From Cristatella mucedo (taxonomy: Eukaryota; Bryozoa; Phylactolaemata; Cristatellidae), in assembly GCA_009760855.2 (NCBI GenBank), contig WPIO01000004.1, forward strand, positions 1,315,001 to 1,379,000: a DNA stretch of 64,000 nt, read 5' to 3'. The notes beneath the pieces were generated by a model. The model was not told the origin of the DNA, ran no database searches, and saw only the letters and a program-made list of their open reading frames with translations. The position numbers were made by a program, and so were the translations under genes. Positions 1 to 23,474 of this stretch are shown in pieces (the first letter of the stretch is position 1; the number at the start of each line of letters is the position of its first letter).

Positions 1-59
1 ATCGAGAGCGACGCAGAGGGCAATACGCTGAGGCTGCCCAGCTAGTACGACTTCGTGTA

Positions 60-345
60 AGGCAATGTAATGTAATGTATCTCCGTCTGTAACTCCACAA
101 AGTCATACAGACCATGTGGGTGTTACGCAGGAGAGTTTTGTATAGCGCACTCACAGCCTAAGCGGCTTTCGGTACGCATTCGGCAGCCAACAGACTTCGT
201 CTCACGCAACAAAGAAAAAATGGGAAGCATAGCAGAGTCAGGAGAGCAGTTGAGGTAGTGAGTAGCATAGAAGTAGCAGCTCAGGACCGCTGAAAAGGAT
301 GAGCCATAGTCGGCAGCAGGAGAGTAGTTGTCGTTGCAACCTTGC
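60..345 (-). mobile_element. LINE-B 3' fragment
   Basis: This segment is nearly identical to 50627-50910, the 3' part of the LINE-B copy with an open reverse-transcriptase C terminus. Its 3' tail on the - strand is a short ACATT-type repeat, seen here as TGTAA repeats at 65-80. It is truncated at the 5' end near 345. Confidence 0.75.
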
Positions 346-1621
346 TGAACAGCCTGCTGTGAGCACTATGCACTCAGCAGACTTGTGACGGCTGTATGAA
401 CAAACGATGCTCAGATAAAAAATAGGGTTTTAGATTTAGAATTTAGGTCTAAGGGCTTAGGGTTTAGTATTTAGGAATTGGAAAGAAACTCTAAATGGAG
501 GAAAGATGAGTAAAAAGGCGTTTATTTAGGGTAAATATAAACATAAGCTGGCTACCATAAACAACCTGCTATGAGCGTAGTGCTCACGGCAGACTTAACG
601 GCTGTATGAAAAAACGACGCCGTATTTTAGCTTGGTTGGCTGCGTTGGGCCGCTAGCGGCCGATCTTGTCGCTTTTGACTGTCTCAGCTTAGTCCGCTGA
701 GAGGGAGCGCTCTGCGCTCGTCCGCTGTACGGCCGAGTGCAGAGCGCTGCTGCGCACCGTCGGGCGGCGGCGGTTGAGCGAGAGAGCACGGCGTTTCCGG
801 AAGCGGCAGTCGTGCGGCGTGTCGATCAGGGGATTGCACGAGAGCTCGCTCGCACGACGGCATGAATTCGGGCGAACGCACGGAAAAAAGGAGTCGTTCG
901 CTGCACTGCGACCTACTCTGGCTGCTCTGCGGTGTCTCAGCTAGGCATTGCCGAGCTCTCGCGTGCAACTAGCACCTTGACCGACGGCCAAGTCCCGGCG
1001 GCGAACCTCGCAGGATATGTTTTGTGCTGCAAATGTTAGCTGCTGGTATGATTATCTATTTGGGGTTCTACCGTCTTCAATCGCTCGCATGGAATGCCAT
1101 GTCCAGAGTCCAATGCCATGTCAAACTTGGAAATTGCAAGAAATTAGCCACCAAGTCGTTGTTAAAGTTTTGCAAAAGGCAATACATTTCAGATAACGTT
1201 ATGTGATGGCAGAAAAAAATCCATCCTCATCGCTTTAAGGCAGCCAGTCTCTTGAACCGTATATATCTGAGATAAGCTTCATGTCTGGCATAAATGAGAG
1301 CCGAGCTCCAGCGGTTTATTATATTCAATTGCCGCCATTATATTCACCAGAAGAATGGCTTAGAGTTGCAAAAAATGTTCCCTATGAGCAAGGATCAAAT
1401 AATAATTGGATAAACAAATTCAAACTTGCTGGACTTTTCGGCTAGTAAATGCATCTGGTAAATGCGTAAAGGTTTGAAAACGTTTAACAGATGCTTAAAC
1501 TACTTTCTGTCAGCCTATAAAGAAGGTGCGTAAGGCGATTTATTTTCAAAGTTGATGGTAGGTCAAGGAGTCTTTCCACCATGAACCTTGAGAGTAGAAA
1601 TATAATGAATTTGTAAAAAAA
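346..1621. other. Unassigned intergenic DNA with a direct repeat
   Basis: No gene is recognised. A segment of about 65 bp at 343-411 recurs at 558-622. Positions 600-1010 are GC-rich and give overlapping open frames on the - strand without recognisable motifs. Positions 424-480 hold degenerate TTTAGG-like words. Confidence 0.4.
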
Positions 1622-3712
1622 TTTAACAATAATAATAGATATACTAAATTTGGTGTAGTGCCCTCAGAGAACCCAATCTCTTTCTAGGTACTAATATATT
1701 TCCTGCAAAGGAAGCACGATCAAGTGGTTAGAGGTGGCCTGCTCAATACACGACAAGAATAACATTGTTAAGGGTGACAGGCTCATGGTCAGCCTGCAGT
1801 TATGGTTAGCGGCAGCATGCACAGTGTCTGCACGAATAAGCACACAAAGGACGATTCACAGGGACCCAATAAATGCTGTGATTAGTAAATGCGTTTTTAG
1901 CTTCTTAATAAATGTGGTCAAGCGGGGGCGGGGTGTCTTGAAGCAATTCGGGAATGAGTTCAAGGCTTTGATAGCGTACGAGCTAAATTCAGTGTCTCCA
2001 AAGGGTTTGCGATTTGTAAGAGGTACAGGTAAACAACTACACTCCGAAAAGCGGGTGGTACGACGCTGAGCCTGGTTGGGCATAGATCTGACGGGCACAC
2101 AGGGGCCACAGAATAAAGGGACCAAAAAGTGAGTGACAGGAGCTATCGATTCTGTGCTGGACTGGCAGCCAGAGCGAGAATCGGCGAGTGGTGGTGTCAC
2201 GTGGAAACTGCGAAGCACACGACAGACAAGCCTAGCTGCAGAGCTATGCACCAGCTGGAAGCTCATGATTGCACCGGCCGTTAGACCAGCAAGCAGTGAG
2301 TTACAGAAGTCAAGAGGGGGGGGTGTCGCAATTGCATGGACCAACTTAGACGTGGTATCCCTGTCTAAACAAGCCTGAGTTATAGCATTGTTTCGCAGCT
2401 GAAAGTAGGTGGACTTGATTGTGGAGCCGATGTAGTCGTCTAATGAAAGATCATTTTGGAACATAACTCTTAGATTTCTCTCAGATTTAACAGGGGATAG
2501 GCTGGCAGAGCCAACTTCAAGCGTTTGCCTTTCCAATTTCTGAATCACAGTTGGTTTGTGCATAAATAGCAAGTTAATTTTATTATCATTCAATATAAGA
2601 AAATTTGCTGCCCTCCGTATGCGGATTTCATCCATATATGCAGCAAGGGAGTTGAGAAAATTCAACATGCAGGAGGGCTGGGAGGGATCAAATCAAAGGT
2701 ACAACTGAGTCTGATGTGCATAAATAGCCTAGATTGTGCTTTGCAATCACTTCGACAGGAGGAAGAGAATAAAGTGTGGTAAGAATAGGACCAAGCACGG
2801 AGCTCTGAATTACTCAGTATTTCAGAGTTACCTTGGATGATCTTAGCCCATTTACATTAGTACTCTGGAGTCTCCTACTGAGATAGGACCTGAACTATTG
2901 CAGTGCAGTGCCATTGATGCCCATGCGAGATGAAAGGTGCTCAAGAAGGACTTGTTGATCGATAGAATCAAAAGCTGTCGAAAGATCGAGCAAAACAAGC
3001 AGAGATACGCTACCCTCGTCTGCATTCCTGAGTAGGTCTACATACATCTGAAGCGATGCTGACTCTCTGGAGTGATTAGCTCTGAAGCCACATTAGAACT
3101 TATTCGCAAGGTTTGAAGTTTCATTGCATGAGTTAAACTGTCTGCCACAACTCGTTCTAGTGTCTTTGATAGGAATGGGTATAAGGGAGACTGGTGGTAG
3201 TTGCTCAAGTTCTCCTGGTGTTGTATTGCTTTCTTGAGTAGTGGCCTGATTACAGCTTTTCTAAAGGTGCTGGGACATGACCTGAGGTTAATGACATATT
3301 AATATTATTAAAATGCATGGAAGCAGCATTTCAATGCAACATAGGAGTAGGACAGCAGGAATAGGGTCCAAAGGGCTTTTTGACATCTTTGATTCGGATA
3401 TGAACTTCAGGACGAGGTCACTAGTGACCTGCTTGAATGTAGACATTGAGGTGCAGCAAATAGTCGACGGACTGCATTCTAGGGGGATCGCTGCGATCGG
3501 AGGGAAATGGTCTTGCCTATCTTCGGGACAAAGAAGCTAGAGAAGTGATAAGATAGATCATCACAGGGATCGTCAGGTAAGGAGCTAAATATGGAACGGT
3601 TGAGAAGATGGTTGATTTTCGACATTAGCATTTTCGGATTGTATATCTGTGGTTCAACCATTTTTTATGGAAGCTAGACTTGGCCTTTGCTAGGATCGAT
3701 TGGTACGACCTA
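1622..3712 (-). mobile_element. LINE-A copy, decayed reverse transcriptase
   Basis: It is homologous over its whole length to the better copy at 10575-12664. The 3' end is at the left, with a short AAT tail and the conserved terminal hairpin. The frame is broken by many stops and shifts. The longest open stretch (1856-2668) keeps the C-terminal region, and the YADD motif is destroyed. Confidence 0.85.
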
Positions 3713-6059
3713 CGTCTACGAGCAAATCATTAGCAGTCCGTAGCAGTGCTCACATCCGTTTCCTGGGGCTTTAGGCGTTGGAGTAAGGTCCTGTCACGTG
3801 CGTGGCCATCAGATCATAAGCTAAAAGCTTCCCAACTATTGCGGTCACATAAAACGAACGATAAAGTTACGAGGTAAATTACAGTTTCGTCGAGCGCGAA
3901 TGTAATACAACGAATGGCGGAAATTGTGTGCCCTGCAGAGAAAGAGTTCAGCAAACAGAAGGATGAGGATGAGGAGGAGCTTAGGCCGAATAGCAAGCGC
4001 TTTCGCAGCCGTTTACTAAGTAAGGCTTTAGATCGCTGTTACTCACTGACACAAATGAACGCTGAGTAAATTATCTTTCTGCTTGTTAGGTAAAATGAAA
4101 AGTCCTACCAGAACAGTCAGTCCTAACAACGGTCCGCCAGTCAGCGAGTTATTGTGGCCGAACCTTTGAGCATTTTCGGGCTGATTCGAATGCCATTTGA
4201 TATTTTCAAACTGAATAATGATTGCTACCTTTTGCCAGTACTCCTTGGTCAACAATATATAAGCAGCTGTAAATCGAAGTTCCCTAAGACTTGTGAGTAC
4301 ATGGAGAACTTCAGAGGCAGTACGTACAAACTAACTTGAGAACTTCTAAATATCATGATCTCTATTCAAATGTTTTAATAATCTCTATCATTCTTACAGG
4401 ATACGGGTGACAAGTGGAAGTGACGATCACTCGAGCTACAACTAGGTTCATGGTTTGCTAGGATTTTCGTTCTATGCTGCATGCATGTAGAATCTCGGCA
4501 TGCATGAAGTAGCTTCATGTATAACAAAGGTAAATGCGATGAATTGTAATAGGCTTAAGGCAACACACTCCCTGACGCATGTTGCAGTGAGTTTTTCAAT
4601 TTACTCGCCGTTGAAAGCCTAAGAGTTTTCTTTTTATTACGATGTAAAATGAGATCAGAGTAACGCAAAAAATATGTACGGTCAATTGTTCATATTTGCT
4701 AAATTTCTTCTATACACAGGGCTGATATTTTTTTTAAATATATCAGCTGCCTCGTGGAGAAAAACTTGCAAAAGCTTGCCTCTTTTTGCATTCACGAGGC
4801 AAAATTAGAACTACTAAGATAATGGATTATATCTCTTTGCAGCCTCCTGCTCCCCAGCCTCCACTAAATATCTCACGCGTTTACATTAGACAATCACTCT
4901 CAACCGAAAACTGTGTTCCCTCTAGTCCCACGTGACACGTGACCGATGACTGTTGGAGCATTTCTTCGGCAAACCCCGTGGTTGCCACGTGACTTGCCAC
5001 TTCCGACTGTGCAAATAAACAATTGTCCTTCTCTCTAGCGGGAGATGGACTCTCAAGCTTGCTACTTACGACGGCAAAATCTGTCGCATTTGACATGCCA
5101 CGCATAAGAAAAAACAAAAAATAAACAGCAAGTGAACCTGATGCGATTATCTATAGGAACTCTGAATTTGAAAAATTCTCTGGCATCATACGCTGCCCGG
5201 CTGCCGTTAGAAAAGCATTACTATTTGTAAGCTGGCGACGGCTTCGTGACATATCAAACCCGAGAGAGAGGCTGCATAAGTAGCGAATGATAAACGAATA
5301 AGTAACGAAGTAATGCCAGGCGTAAGCAACGAAAGCTGCTCGAAAGGACAGTGGCATGAGCGAACAGACGGACTGGGGGAGGAGCACAGAAGGCAAAAAC
5401 CGCTTAGATTTATAGAACACGGGGTTGCACACGATCTTTGAACTACTAAAGTAAGAGTGAAAGTGCGAATGCATGCCATGCCAAAGGTCTATTTTTCTCA
5501 AACTGCCAGAACGGAAGGAAGTCCGGGTCTACTTCAAAGCAAGGAGAAAGACAGAAAACGTTAGCTTGTAAGCATTAAAACAGAGTTTTCATTAACCACA
5601 CACCAGCATGGCCACGAATTTGTCCATTCCCATTTTTTTATCTGAGACTGGCTGTTTGGATCGAGTGGCATTAACATCCCTAGTCAGTCATACTTTGGTT
5701 TTTAGAGAGACTACTGTCTTTTTTTGGACAGTTGGACGATTTCTTGAATAGGCAGAAGTGACTTTTTTTAGACAGGTCCACAGAGGTTACATAGGTGGCA
5801 TGACTTTGGGGCACAGCTTCAGGCTTATATATTGGTCTACGTATTTTTTTGGACATTAGTAGAAGACACCCGCAGGGCACGTGCACTTTCGGCGTGAAGC
5901 TCTAGGTTCTTCAAAGGGAAGTTATATCGAATGGTGTCATGAGTCATCGAGATTGTATCGTCTCATCCTTTGCACGAGGCTTCTAGGCCAAAGCGTTAAA
6001 TTAATGCTGCCGTACTCCAGCCGAATAAAAAAAGCACTGCATAAAAGCAGATCACATTT
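3713..6059. other. Intergenic DNA, no gene recognised
   Basis: Only short open frames without motifs are seen. It holds a hairpin at 4748-4801 and three CACGTGAC words at 4929-4993. The - strand frame at 4881-5117 (78 codons) has no family resemblance that I can support. Confidence 0.4.
4929..4993. promoter_or_regulatory. Cluster of three CACGTGAC E-box words
   Basis: CACGTGAC occurs at 4929-4936, at 4936-4943 (overlapping by one base) and at 4986-4993. This is the core bound by MiT/TFE and USF type bHLH factors. It lies 2 kb upstream of the reductase start. Function is inferred only from word clustering. Confidence 0.25.
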
Positions 6060-6560
6060 TTGGCCCCTTCAATCTTTTGCTCCAGCCTACCTATCAGATC
6101 TACTCCCCAACCAGGCGAAGCATCGTACGATCTGCTTTTCGGAAACTAACTGTTTACCTATACCTCGTACGAACCTCAAATCTTTTGGAGAGTGTGCATT
6201 TCGTTCGTATGCTTTGAAATCCTGGAAGTCACTCCCGACTTGCCTCACAATACCCCCTCCGAATTGACCCCATTTAAAAAGAAATTAAAAACGCACCTAT
6301 TTATGACAGCATTTATTGGGTCCTGTGATTCGTCCTTTGTATGCTCATGCGTTCCGACACTTTACATGCTGCTACTAACCACACTCGCATGCTGACTATG
6401 TGCATGTCACCCCTAACCATATTATTAATGTTGTTCATCAAGCTTGATACCGCTTACCATTCCATCTCATTTCCTTTGCAGCAAATGTAAAGCACCTAGA
6501 AAGAGATTGAGTTCTCTAAGGGCTCTTTATCAAGTGTATTATTATTGTTTTTATTATTAT
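6060..6560 (+). mobile_element. LINE-A 3' fragment
   Basis: It encodes the end of the LINE-A ORF (APAYLSDLLPNQAKHRT and PIPRTNLKSFGE), then the 3' UTR, the terminal hairpin and an ATT tail. Confidence 0.85.
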
Positions 6561-7015
6561 TACTAGTTTTAGCCATTGCAATTAGATACGGAGCTGTAAC
6601 GTATCCTGTCATTGCTCAGCCGGCGATAAGAGACAGTATCAGCTGCTAGATTGTGCTGGTCGGTCCATCATGAGACTCAAAATGGCTGTAGCTGCTAGTC
6701 AATCGTACGAATGCCTAATCAAAGGCTTGACTACAAGTTTCGGCTCAATTTAATGACAGACGCGTGTACTGCATCGTGCGGTCTTGTTTGCTTGACATAT
6801 TCCCAAACATTCATAGCAGAGCCTTGTCCAATCTGTAGGCGAGAGGAGCAGCAGACCTTCCATCATCACGAGATCGATTCCTAAGGGCAAAGGGCAGGCT
6901 GCCTGAAGTAACGCCTTGCGAACTTCGGACGCACACAGCTTGGACTGCGGCTGCTCTCCTCCCAATCTGAGCCACACAGAACTACCATTGGTCGCCTAGC
7001 CCCTCGGCCAGCATC
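6561..7015 (+). promoter_or_regulatory. Upstream region of the reductase gene
   Basis: This is the DNA between the LINE-A tail and the start codon. It becomes GC-rich from about 6830. No TATA box is evident. The in-frame stop at 6968-6970 sets the upstream limit for the reading frame. Confidence 0.3.
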
Positions 7016-17841
<10,826 letters not shown>

Positions 17842-19847
17842 GCTAAATTGCTGTTACTACTATTAAAAATGTTTGCGATAATCAAACTTGCAATGCCATT
17901 GCTAATCTTTTGTCTATGATTCTCTGGAGTGATCACGAAATTTTTGTATCACGTCTGGGGATAAAAATGCATGCATGTTTTCTAGCATTTGAAGTAGCAC
18001 AGAGGCAGTTCAGAATCATTGCATTTTGAGGCAGGATGACAGAGGTTTGCTCCGTATCTCATACTTAGCGTACATCGATTTCTTTTTTAGAAAAAGCAAT
18101 GCTTCTTTGGTGGCCTCAGGAGCGAGAAGTGAATCTCTTGCACAGTTAATAAGTCAATACGAAACTACGAGTCGTAACATTTCAGAGCAGCTGCATATAG
18201 GAAACACATAACCAAAACTCTGCACGTTGTACGTAAATACGTTTCATTTTCTAGAGTATGATTAGATGTACTGCGTAATATCTTCTGAAATGTTTACCTT
18301 GGAGAGTAGCTTCATTCTGCGCTAATCACAGCTGCAATAGTGTTCAAGATTTTTTGACAATGATGTGCAGCTTTAAGCTTGCATAAGAAAATTCGCTCTC
18401 TAGCTCAACGATATATATTGTCAACCAATATTGTATAAAGCTAGAACTACCCAAGAAAAAGTTAAAGTAAAATAAAGGTAAGATAATTCAACAGCCTCCT
18501 TTGTATAGCGTGATCTTGGTAAAACCATCCCAAGGCATGATCGCTTCGAGATTTGGTGGTTTATTAGTGAGACCGAGGCTTTCATCTTTTGCAATTGACA
18601 CACAGCTGTACCTGGGATTCGACCCCTCTCACCTTTTAGCACTCTCTCACCTCCCTTATTTGATCTGTTGCCGACCTTCTCACTTGGATGGAAGCACGCA
18701 TTGTCGAAATTGAATTACGGTTGAACCGATTTGAAATTTACTGAGCAAACCTAGTTTTACTCGGAAACTGACAAAAACTAAGCCTTAAAAATGGACTCAA
18801 CCTGCATACATCCTGTGGCTTCTGCACGAAATCTGGTTGCCTCTTTCCAAAGAGACCCTGCATGATACAACCACGTCTGCCTTACAGTCAGTTCTTAATT
18901 TCAGCTAAGTAGCATTGGTAAATTCGGGCCTTAGCATGCATGTATTGACATTCGCTAATTTGAGGCAGTTCCTCCGTGGCGAATATTTTCCACAACTTCC
19001 GGAAGGCACAGTAATACACGTGGATGATTTCCTTTGAGCTTTTTTTCCTTCATGGGAAAATTGCTCAGGCACAATCGAAACCGAAGGAAACACAATAATT
19101 TCATTGGGCTTATTTTCTGAAAAAATGTTCTTTTTACAGATTTGTCTCTTGATGTTATACTTTTTGATAATACGAGGTTTACATCTACAGGATTGAGTAA
19201 TCTCGTTTACAGAACTAAAAAATATTCCGTGGGTAAGGTTGAGATCGTGCAATATTTTCACTGCATGACCAGTCATGCGTCCTTAAAAATGAGCAAGATA
19301 AATTAATTTTGGTGATCAAAAAGTCAAAGAGCGATTGGGAAATTCTATACTTGCAATATTTTAAAATCGAAAAATAGCACACTTCAGACAATGTGCTGAT
19401 TTGCAGCAATTGCCTTTTGAGGCTAGGATAAAACGAACGTACACGTAAGCTCGTCCTGAGTAGTGAGTGAGAATTGAAAGCTAGGATGGCACAATATTTT
19501 CTTAACTAATGAGATTTAACAATGATAAATCAGTCGGAAGAGCACTGGGTCAGCAATCCAGAGGTTCTAAGATCATCTCCAGCTCCGATAAAGTGCACTA
19601 CAGCAGATTACTTTCAGAAAATATGTTCTTTAAAATTACTGTAACTGCAGATTGAAGACACTCGTCGGGAATCTGACGAATCTGAAATTTCGTCTCCGTG
19701 AAAGATGGAAAGGTTGCACTTAAAGGACGAAATGCTGGAATTCCCTCAGTGCTGGATCTAGGCTGACGCTTCATGCTTTAATAATAAATAAAAATAGATA
19801 TTAGCCGATTTAGCAGCCACTTTTGTATAGCCTCTTTTGTATCCCAA
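17842..19847. other. Intergenic DNA, mostly unassigned
   Basis: No gene is recognised. It holds a small LINE-A remnant at 18585-18700 and a degenerate tRNA-like segment at about 19530-19590 (GGAAGAGCACTGGGTCAGCA) too diverged to call. Confidence 0.4.
18585..18700 (+). mobile_element. LINE-A reverse-transcriptase remnant
   Basis: It translates to FAIDTQLYLGFDPSH, matching the [15 protein letters not shown] motif C region of LINE-A with the catalytic YADD changed. Confidence 0.55.
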
Positions 19848-20168
19848 AGCCTGGAACTCCCTCCCGACCTGCGTCAGAACATCCCCTGACCTGACCACAT
19901 TTAAAAGGAACTTAAAAACACACCTATTTAGGACAGCATTTAGTGGGTCCCTGTGATTCGTCCTTCACGTGCTTATGCGTGCTGACACTGTGCATGCTGC
20001 CACTAACCACATGTGCATGCTGACCCTGTGCATATCACCCCTAACCATGTTATTCATTTTGCTTGTTTTTCAAGCATGATTTTACTTACCATTCAATTGC
20101 ATTTCCATTTGCAGCAAATGTGAAGCGCCTAGAAAGAGATAAGTTAGCTGAGGGCGCTTTATCAAGTA

Positions 20169-20202
<34 letters not shown>

Positions 20203-20205
20203 GCG
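19848..20205 (+). mobile_element. LINE-A 3' fragment
   Basis: It begins PKAWNSLPTC-like, runs through the ORF end and 3' UTR, and ends in the hairpin and a pure ATT tail of about 12 units. Confidence 0.85.
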
Positions 20206-20209
20206 ATAC

Positions 20210-20345
20210 ATGAGCCTTCACGGCTGTCACCACCGCTTGCAGCGGCTATAAAGAATCACCCACAGCAGGATTCGAACTCGTGACCTCGGACCCGAGGTCA
20301 CGAAAAACAACCGCCTTACCTAGTGTGCCATGACGGCTCACCAAG
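20210..20345 (-). mobile_element. tRNA-derived element of a second type
   Basis: On the - strand a head GAGCCGTCATGGCACACTAG resembles a pol III A box region, and GAGTTCGAATCCTGC is a good B box. It abuts the ATT tail of the LINE-A piece. It differs from the SINE family elsewhere in the window and lacks that family's hairpin tail. Confidence 0.45.
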
Positions 20346-21714
20346 CATAAACTGCAAGAAATAGGGAGACAAGTTTATGAAAGCCGAGGGGAATCATTTG
20401 GACATTGCGGGGCGATCATATACCACCTAAGGTATCCTCAAGGATTGAATTGCACAAAGTCAATCGCCGCGTTGACATTTTGCATTCGGAATAGCAGCAG
20501 TATTCCTATTACTAAAATTAATGGGCTACAAAAGATCAATGGCATGGTAAATCCCATGATAACATGCTTCTGAAATGCATACCGGAAATATTTCAATGAG
20601 CTAATTTCCACGCAAAAGATTTCCCTTGAAACTGCACTGTTCGACGAGCGATCTCTGTAATGAAGGTTCATGGCATAGATTGGCGATGCATTTTCGAATA
20701 AATTTACTAACCTGTGCTTGTATAAATACAACTTATATGTAAATGCAACGTGAAATTTGTTATGGTAGTAAATCTTAAGAATGTTTTGTATCGTTTTTAT
20801 TAGGTCAACTGCTTATCCTAAATATTCATGTAATTCAAGCTCCGTGTTCTCATTTTTAGTGATAACAAGCATTTTTTACTGAAAATTAGGTAATTTACCG
20901 ATGTAACGATACACTCACTACAAGTAAAGTGAGGACAATGAGGTTATGCTTACAATTGACACTGTACCGTATTAGTCAGTTCGAAATGTTTCAATAATGT
21001 TTTGAATTTTTCATGTGCTAACCGAATGATACATTTCTTTTTAGGCTAAGGAGCCACCGTCATTATCCATTTTAAATATGAATTATCTTATTCCAAGGAT
21101 AGTGGAGAAGAAGCTTCCAAGGTGTTTTAGTCCTAAAATAAAGAATAAAAGCTTTTATATTTGGACCTGAAATAAGAGCAAGCAATATGTCACATCTCAG
21201 GATTTGCCGTTACTGATTGAGATCATTTTCTCAAGTTTTGTCATCACTTTGAAAGTTTCCTCCATGTGAATTGGTTTCGGCAGCTTCGATTTCTTACCCT
21301 AACAGAGTTTTGTAAAACTGAGTAAATACCTGTGCGTGAAAATACAGCCCCTCATCCTTGTATTTGTACTCTTGATTATTTCCTGGTGGTCATTGATCGA
21401 GCTAAGTTCACTCAAAGTTAAATAAATACCGATTGAGCTAAGCTTACTGCAATTTAAATAAGTAGGAATAGTCCCATTTGAATCGGTGATTTACTGTTTT
21501 TGAGTATTTTCTGACTTCAATACTTCCGACAAGTGTTTATAGCCTAATTACTACTCCGCAGAAATTATCAATAGTCAGTTATTAAACCATGATTTGCCAA
21601 GTACTTGCACTCACATAGCTTGCCCATCCTATGCTTATTGTGCAGCATCTAAGACAATCAACTTTTAAGAATAGATCAATTAGCTACGTGAGGAGTCGTG
21701 GTCAGCTTGCGGAT
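20346..21714. other. Intergenic DNA, nothing recognised
   Basis: AT-rich DNA with only short open frames. I see no repeat family member or gene. Confidence 0.4.
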
Positions 21715-21799
21715 GTTACCATTTAATTGCATTTCCCTTTGCAGCAAATGTAAAGCGCCTAGAAAGAGATTGGGTTCTCTGAGGGCGCTTTATCAAGTA

Positions 21800-21838
<39 letters not shown>
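21715..21838 (+). mobile_element. LINE-A 3' end with ATT tail
   Basis: Well-preserved terminal segment. AAAGCGCC at 21752-21759 pairs with GGCGCTTT at 21784-21791, followed by about 12 ATT units. Confidence 0.85.
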
Positions 21839-21840
<2 letters not shown>

Positions 21841-21864
21841 CCAATCGTTTAGTAATGCTTTCTA

Positions 21865-21952
21865 TACAGCATTTGTATAGTGCCTAGAAGGAGATTCAGT
21901 TCTAGGAGAGTGCTATGCAAGTGTATTCTAATTCTTATTATTATTATTACAA
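21865..21952 (+). mobile_element. Second LINE-A 3' end, diverged
   Basis: GTGCCTAGAAGGAGATTCAG onward is a diverged copy of the same terminal segment with an imperfect ATT tail, just downstream of the previous piece. Confidence 0.65.
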
Positions 21953-22631
21953 TTGCCAATTATGCAACTTTCATCAGAAAATACTGACATTTAACGGTAT
22001 TTTATGGAGGTTCACTTATTTCATATTATTTGCAGCAATTACCTGAGTTCAAATTCAGGCATTAGCCGCCTAACTCACCTTTTCATGTGTATTCAAAAGG
22101 ACGTTTCTCGTCTTCCGCCAGTTGCATCGTGACATGTCGCGTGCATTTCCCAGTGGCACCCTAGAGGTCAAAGCTAGCCGTGCTTCTGAGTTTCTATGCG
22201 ATCATCACCGTGTAATTTTCTTTGCATTAGAACGTGAACTACAAGTGTTTTTATTTCTATCTACTAAAGATTCAGAACTACTCTCTTTACTCAGTAGTAA
22301 GGCAGCCTCATCTTAATCAAAATTGACCGTGAGGTAAAACGTAAATAAAACGGGAGTGGTGTTAGAGCTGATGTTAGTTTTACTACGTTCTTCAATGTTA
22401 TCGGTGCTTATTAGGGTTAATCTCTCTCCAGTGGAGTAGCAACATACAAATTTAATACACTCATAGTCGGATCGTGCAAAAGTGTCGAATGAAACAACAG
22501 CTTCAAGACGCCCATTGAGTTGCGCGAACTTCGTCTTCACTGGTTGTCGGTTCCCTGCGTGGAGACGTGCAAAATTCGTCTCTGATCTGTCCGGCTCCTT
22601 TCAAAATTGTCCGATGAGTTTTAACACAAAC

Positions 22632-22820
22632 GGATTATGGTAACCACAGTTGCATGCTGACCCTGAGCATGTCACCTATAACCGTGTTATTTATGTTGTT
22701 TATCAAGCATGCTACCACTCACTCTTCCATCGCGGTTCATTTGCAGGAAATCTAAAGCGCCTTGAAAGAGATCGAGTTCTCTGAAGGCGCTTTATCAAGT
22801 GTATTATTGTTATTATTGTT
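22632..22820 (+). mobile_element. LINE-A 3' end
   Basis: Starts in the 3' UTR (TAACCACAGTTGCATGCTGA) and ends with the hairpin and a short ATT tail. Confidence 0.8.
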
Positions 22821-23474
22821 ATGATCAATGGTCTGTCGATAGGCTCGGTGCGAAGAAAGGATGAAAATAGTTCGGCGGCAAACGGAAAGAAAAAACTAAA
22901 CAATGCGAAATATAGCACTTAGTTAAATTAATAAACTAATCTTCAGTTAAAGTCAGCCGTGACTTACAAAACAGATATGGACCGGATAACCTGTTGTAAG
23001 TCGAATTTTTATAAGTCGATCATGATGTGGGATACGTTCTACTAGAATTCATTCTGACGCTGTCATACGTTGCTTTCTCCCTTGTGTTTTCAAAACTGTC
23101 GAATCTGCTGACTACGGGCGGATTCTTAGATATATTCTTATTTGTAGATGTGTGTTTGACCGTTGCAGAGTTCGTCTCTCGAGTTTTAACTCAGGGGCAC
23201 CATTCAGTATTTGCTATTCTGTAGCATAAAATTGTTTATATATTTTCACTATTTAAAACCTTTAATGCAACTTACTTCAAAATAATCATTATTTAAATTA
23301 AATATTTTTATATAACAGTTAACGGCAATATAATAGATTTGAAAATATTTGTTTAATTACTAATTATTTAATTACATTTATTTTAAGCGGGATATTTCGG
23401 TCTATCTCTTTGACATTCGACTGCTTGTTGGGGCTATTTTGTCAGGGCTATTTTTTCAGCAGCTATTTTGTCGG
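22821..23474. other. Intergenic AT-rich DNA
   Basis: No gene seen. At 23429-23477 GCTATTTTGTC-like words repeat three times. Confidence 0.35.

Noticed and set aside
424-480. Telomere-like TTTAGGG words
   Set aside because: Too degenerate and too few; AT-rich chance similarity is likely.
684-968. Overlapping GC-rich open frames
   Set aside because: No domain, no splice-supported structure; high GC alone lengthens open frames.
19525-19600. Possible tRNA gene
   Set aside because: It has tRNA-like words but cannot form a full cloverleaf and the B box is degraded; at most an old tRNA-derived remnant.
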